DNA of 64,000 nucleotides from Flavobacterium nitratireducens (GTDB lineage: Bacteria; Bacteroidota; Bacteroidia; Flavobacteriales; Flavobacteriaceae): contig NZ_CP121111.1 of assembly GCF_029625335.1 (NCBI RefSeq), forward strand, positions 930,001 through 994,000. The letters are read 5' to 3'. The notes beneath the pieces were generated by a model. That model made no database searches, was not told the DNA's origin, and worked only from the letters and a program-made list of their open reading frames with translations. The position numbers and the translations under genes were made by a program. Positions 63,502-64,000 of this stretch are shown piece by piece (within the stretch, counting starts at the first letter, position 1; the number at the start of each line of letters is the position of its first letter).

Positions 63502-64000
63502 TTATTTTCTACTTCTGATTTTTCTAGCCAAAAGCGTATTTTTTAACAGCATTGCAATTGTCATTGGTCCTACTCCACCTGGAACCGGAGTGATGAAAGA
63601 AGATTTTTTACTTACACCTTCAAAATCAACATCTCCTTTAATTACATAACCTTTTGAATTAGTCGCATCATCCACACGAGTAATTCCCACATCGATAATT
63701 ACAACTCCTTCTTTTACCATATCTGCCTTTAAGAATTCAGGAACTCCTAAAGCTGTAATAATGATATCGGCATTTTTAGTATATTCTTCTAAATTTTTAG
63801 TTCTACTGTGTGTCAAAGTTACTGTAGAATCACCAGGATTACCTTTACGGCTCATCAAAATACTCATAGGACGACCTACAATGTGACTACGACCAATTAC
63901 AACGGTGTGTTTTCCTGAAGTTTCCACTTTATAACGCTCTAACAACTCCATAATTCCGAATGGAGTAGCAGGTAAAAAAGTTTCCATTTCAAGTGCCATA
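63502..64000 (-). CDS. folD: Methylene-THF dehydrogenase/cyclohydrolase (3' part; gene runs off the right edge)
   Basis: FolD interconverts methylene- and formyl-tetrahydrofolate. The visible 166 codons cover the C-terminal NADP-binding half: [40 protein letters not shown] [35 protein letters not shown] and the family signature [17 protein letters not shown]. The ATG at 63999 is internal; the frame is open to the window edge, and about 130 residues should lie outside. Confidence 0.95.
   Translation of the reverse strand, partial: MALEMETFLPATPFGIMELLERYKVETSGKHTVVIGRSHIVGRPMSILMSRKGNPGDSTVTLTHSRTKNLEEYTKNADIIITALGVPEFLKADMVKEGVVIIDVGITRVDDATNSKGYVIKGDVDFEGVSKKSSFITPVPGGVGPMTIAMLLKNTLLARKIRSRK

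Overview
The window looks like a chromosomal segment from a Flavobacterium or close relative (phylum Bacteroidota). The DNA is AT-rich with long A/T tracts. Many genes are preceded by the Bacteroidota -7 element TAnnTTTG, and Shine-Dalgarno sequences are mostly absent. Typical flavobacterial families occur: a TonB receptor with a carboxypeptidase-like N-terminus, a DUF4252 protein, a BatA/vWA protein, a LuxC-like acyl-CoA reductase next to serC/serA, and a DUF4173 membrane protein. I see no prophage, insertion sequence, integrase, plasmid origin or CRISPR array. Most of the window is core genome.

Layout. 1-6 kb: topoisomerase IV (parE, then parC running off the left edge), an FMN reductase, a decayed lipoprotein gene and ychF, all on the minus strand. 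6-17 kb: a TonB receptor, ferredoxin, acyl-CoA reductase, serC/serA for serine synthesis, a DUF937 protein, small membrane proteins, msrA, a LolD-type ABC ATPase and a TIGR02757 gene whose 3' end has been replaced. 17.4-24.1 kb: a five-gene run (lone receiver protein, HEAT-repeat membrane protein, processive GT2 glycosyltransferase, LtaS-like sulfatase-fold membrane enzyme with TPRs, TPR/YaiO outer-membrane protein). It looks like a regulated polysaccharide assembly system and is the best candidate for an undescribed system here. 24-34 kb: a DEAD-box helicase, a lactonase-like propeller, a BatA protein, a dihydroorotase-like protein lacking the HxH motif, an esterase, a lipoprotein with calcium-type repeats, hslR, a phosphoribosyltransferase and shikimate kinase. 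34.0-34.35 kb: two identical tRNA-Lys genes and one tRNA-Leu. 34.5-43 kb: a TPR protein, DUF4252, an S41 protease, an amidase, then a cobalamin uptake locus (riboswitch-controlled TonB receptor, divergent binding protein and permease). 43-50.7 kb: lpdA, a heavily frameshifted MG2-type gene, a TonB gene with an internal stop, lipA and gapA. 50.7-64 kb: a TPR hybrid histidine kinase, PNP, lpxK, a Nif3-like protein, a cysteine-less zinc-ribbon family protein, a hydrolase, rluF, a small regulon (membrane protein, winged-helix regulator, DUF4173 protein) with matching palindromic operators, a head-to-head junction of two truncated genes, corA and the 3' part of folD.

Two themes stand out. First, at least ten reading frames are broken by single-base indels or stops, most of them in A/T homopolymers. 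In serC and the GT2 gene, removing one base restores highly conserved motifs. This suggests sequencing or assembly indels for many of them, but the MG2 gene and the 4.0-4.7 kb lipoprotein carry several lesions each and may be real pseudogenes. Second, two places show rearrangement scars: a displaced duplicate of the TIGR02757 C-terminus at about 17.15 kb, and the junction at about 61.27 kb.
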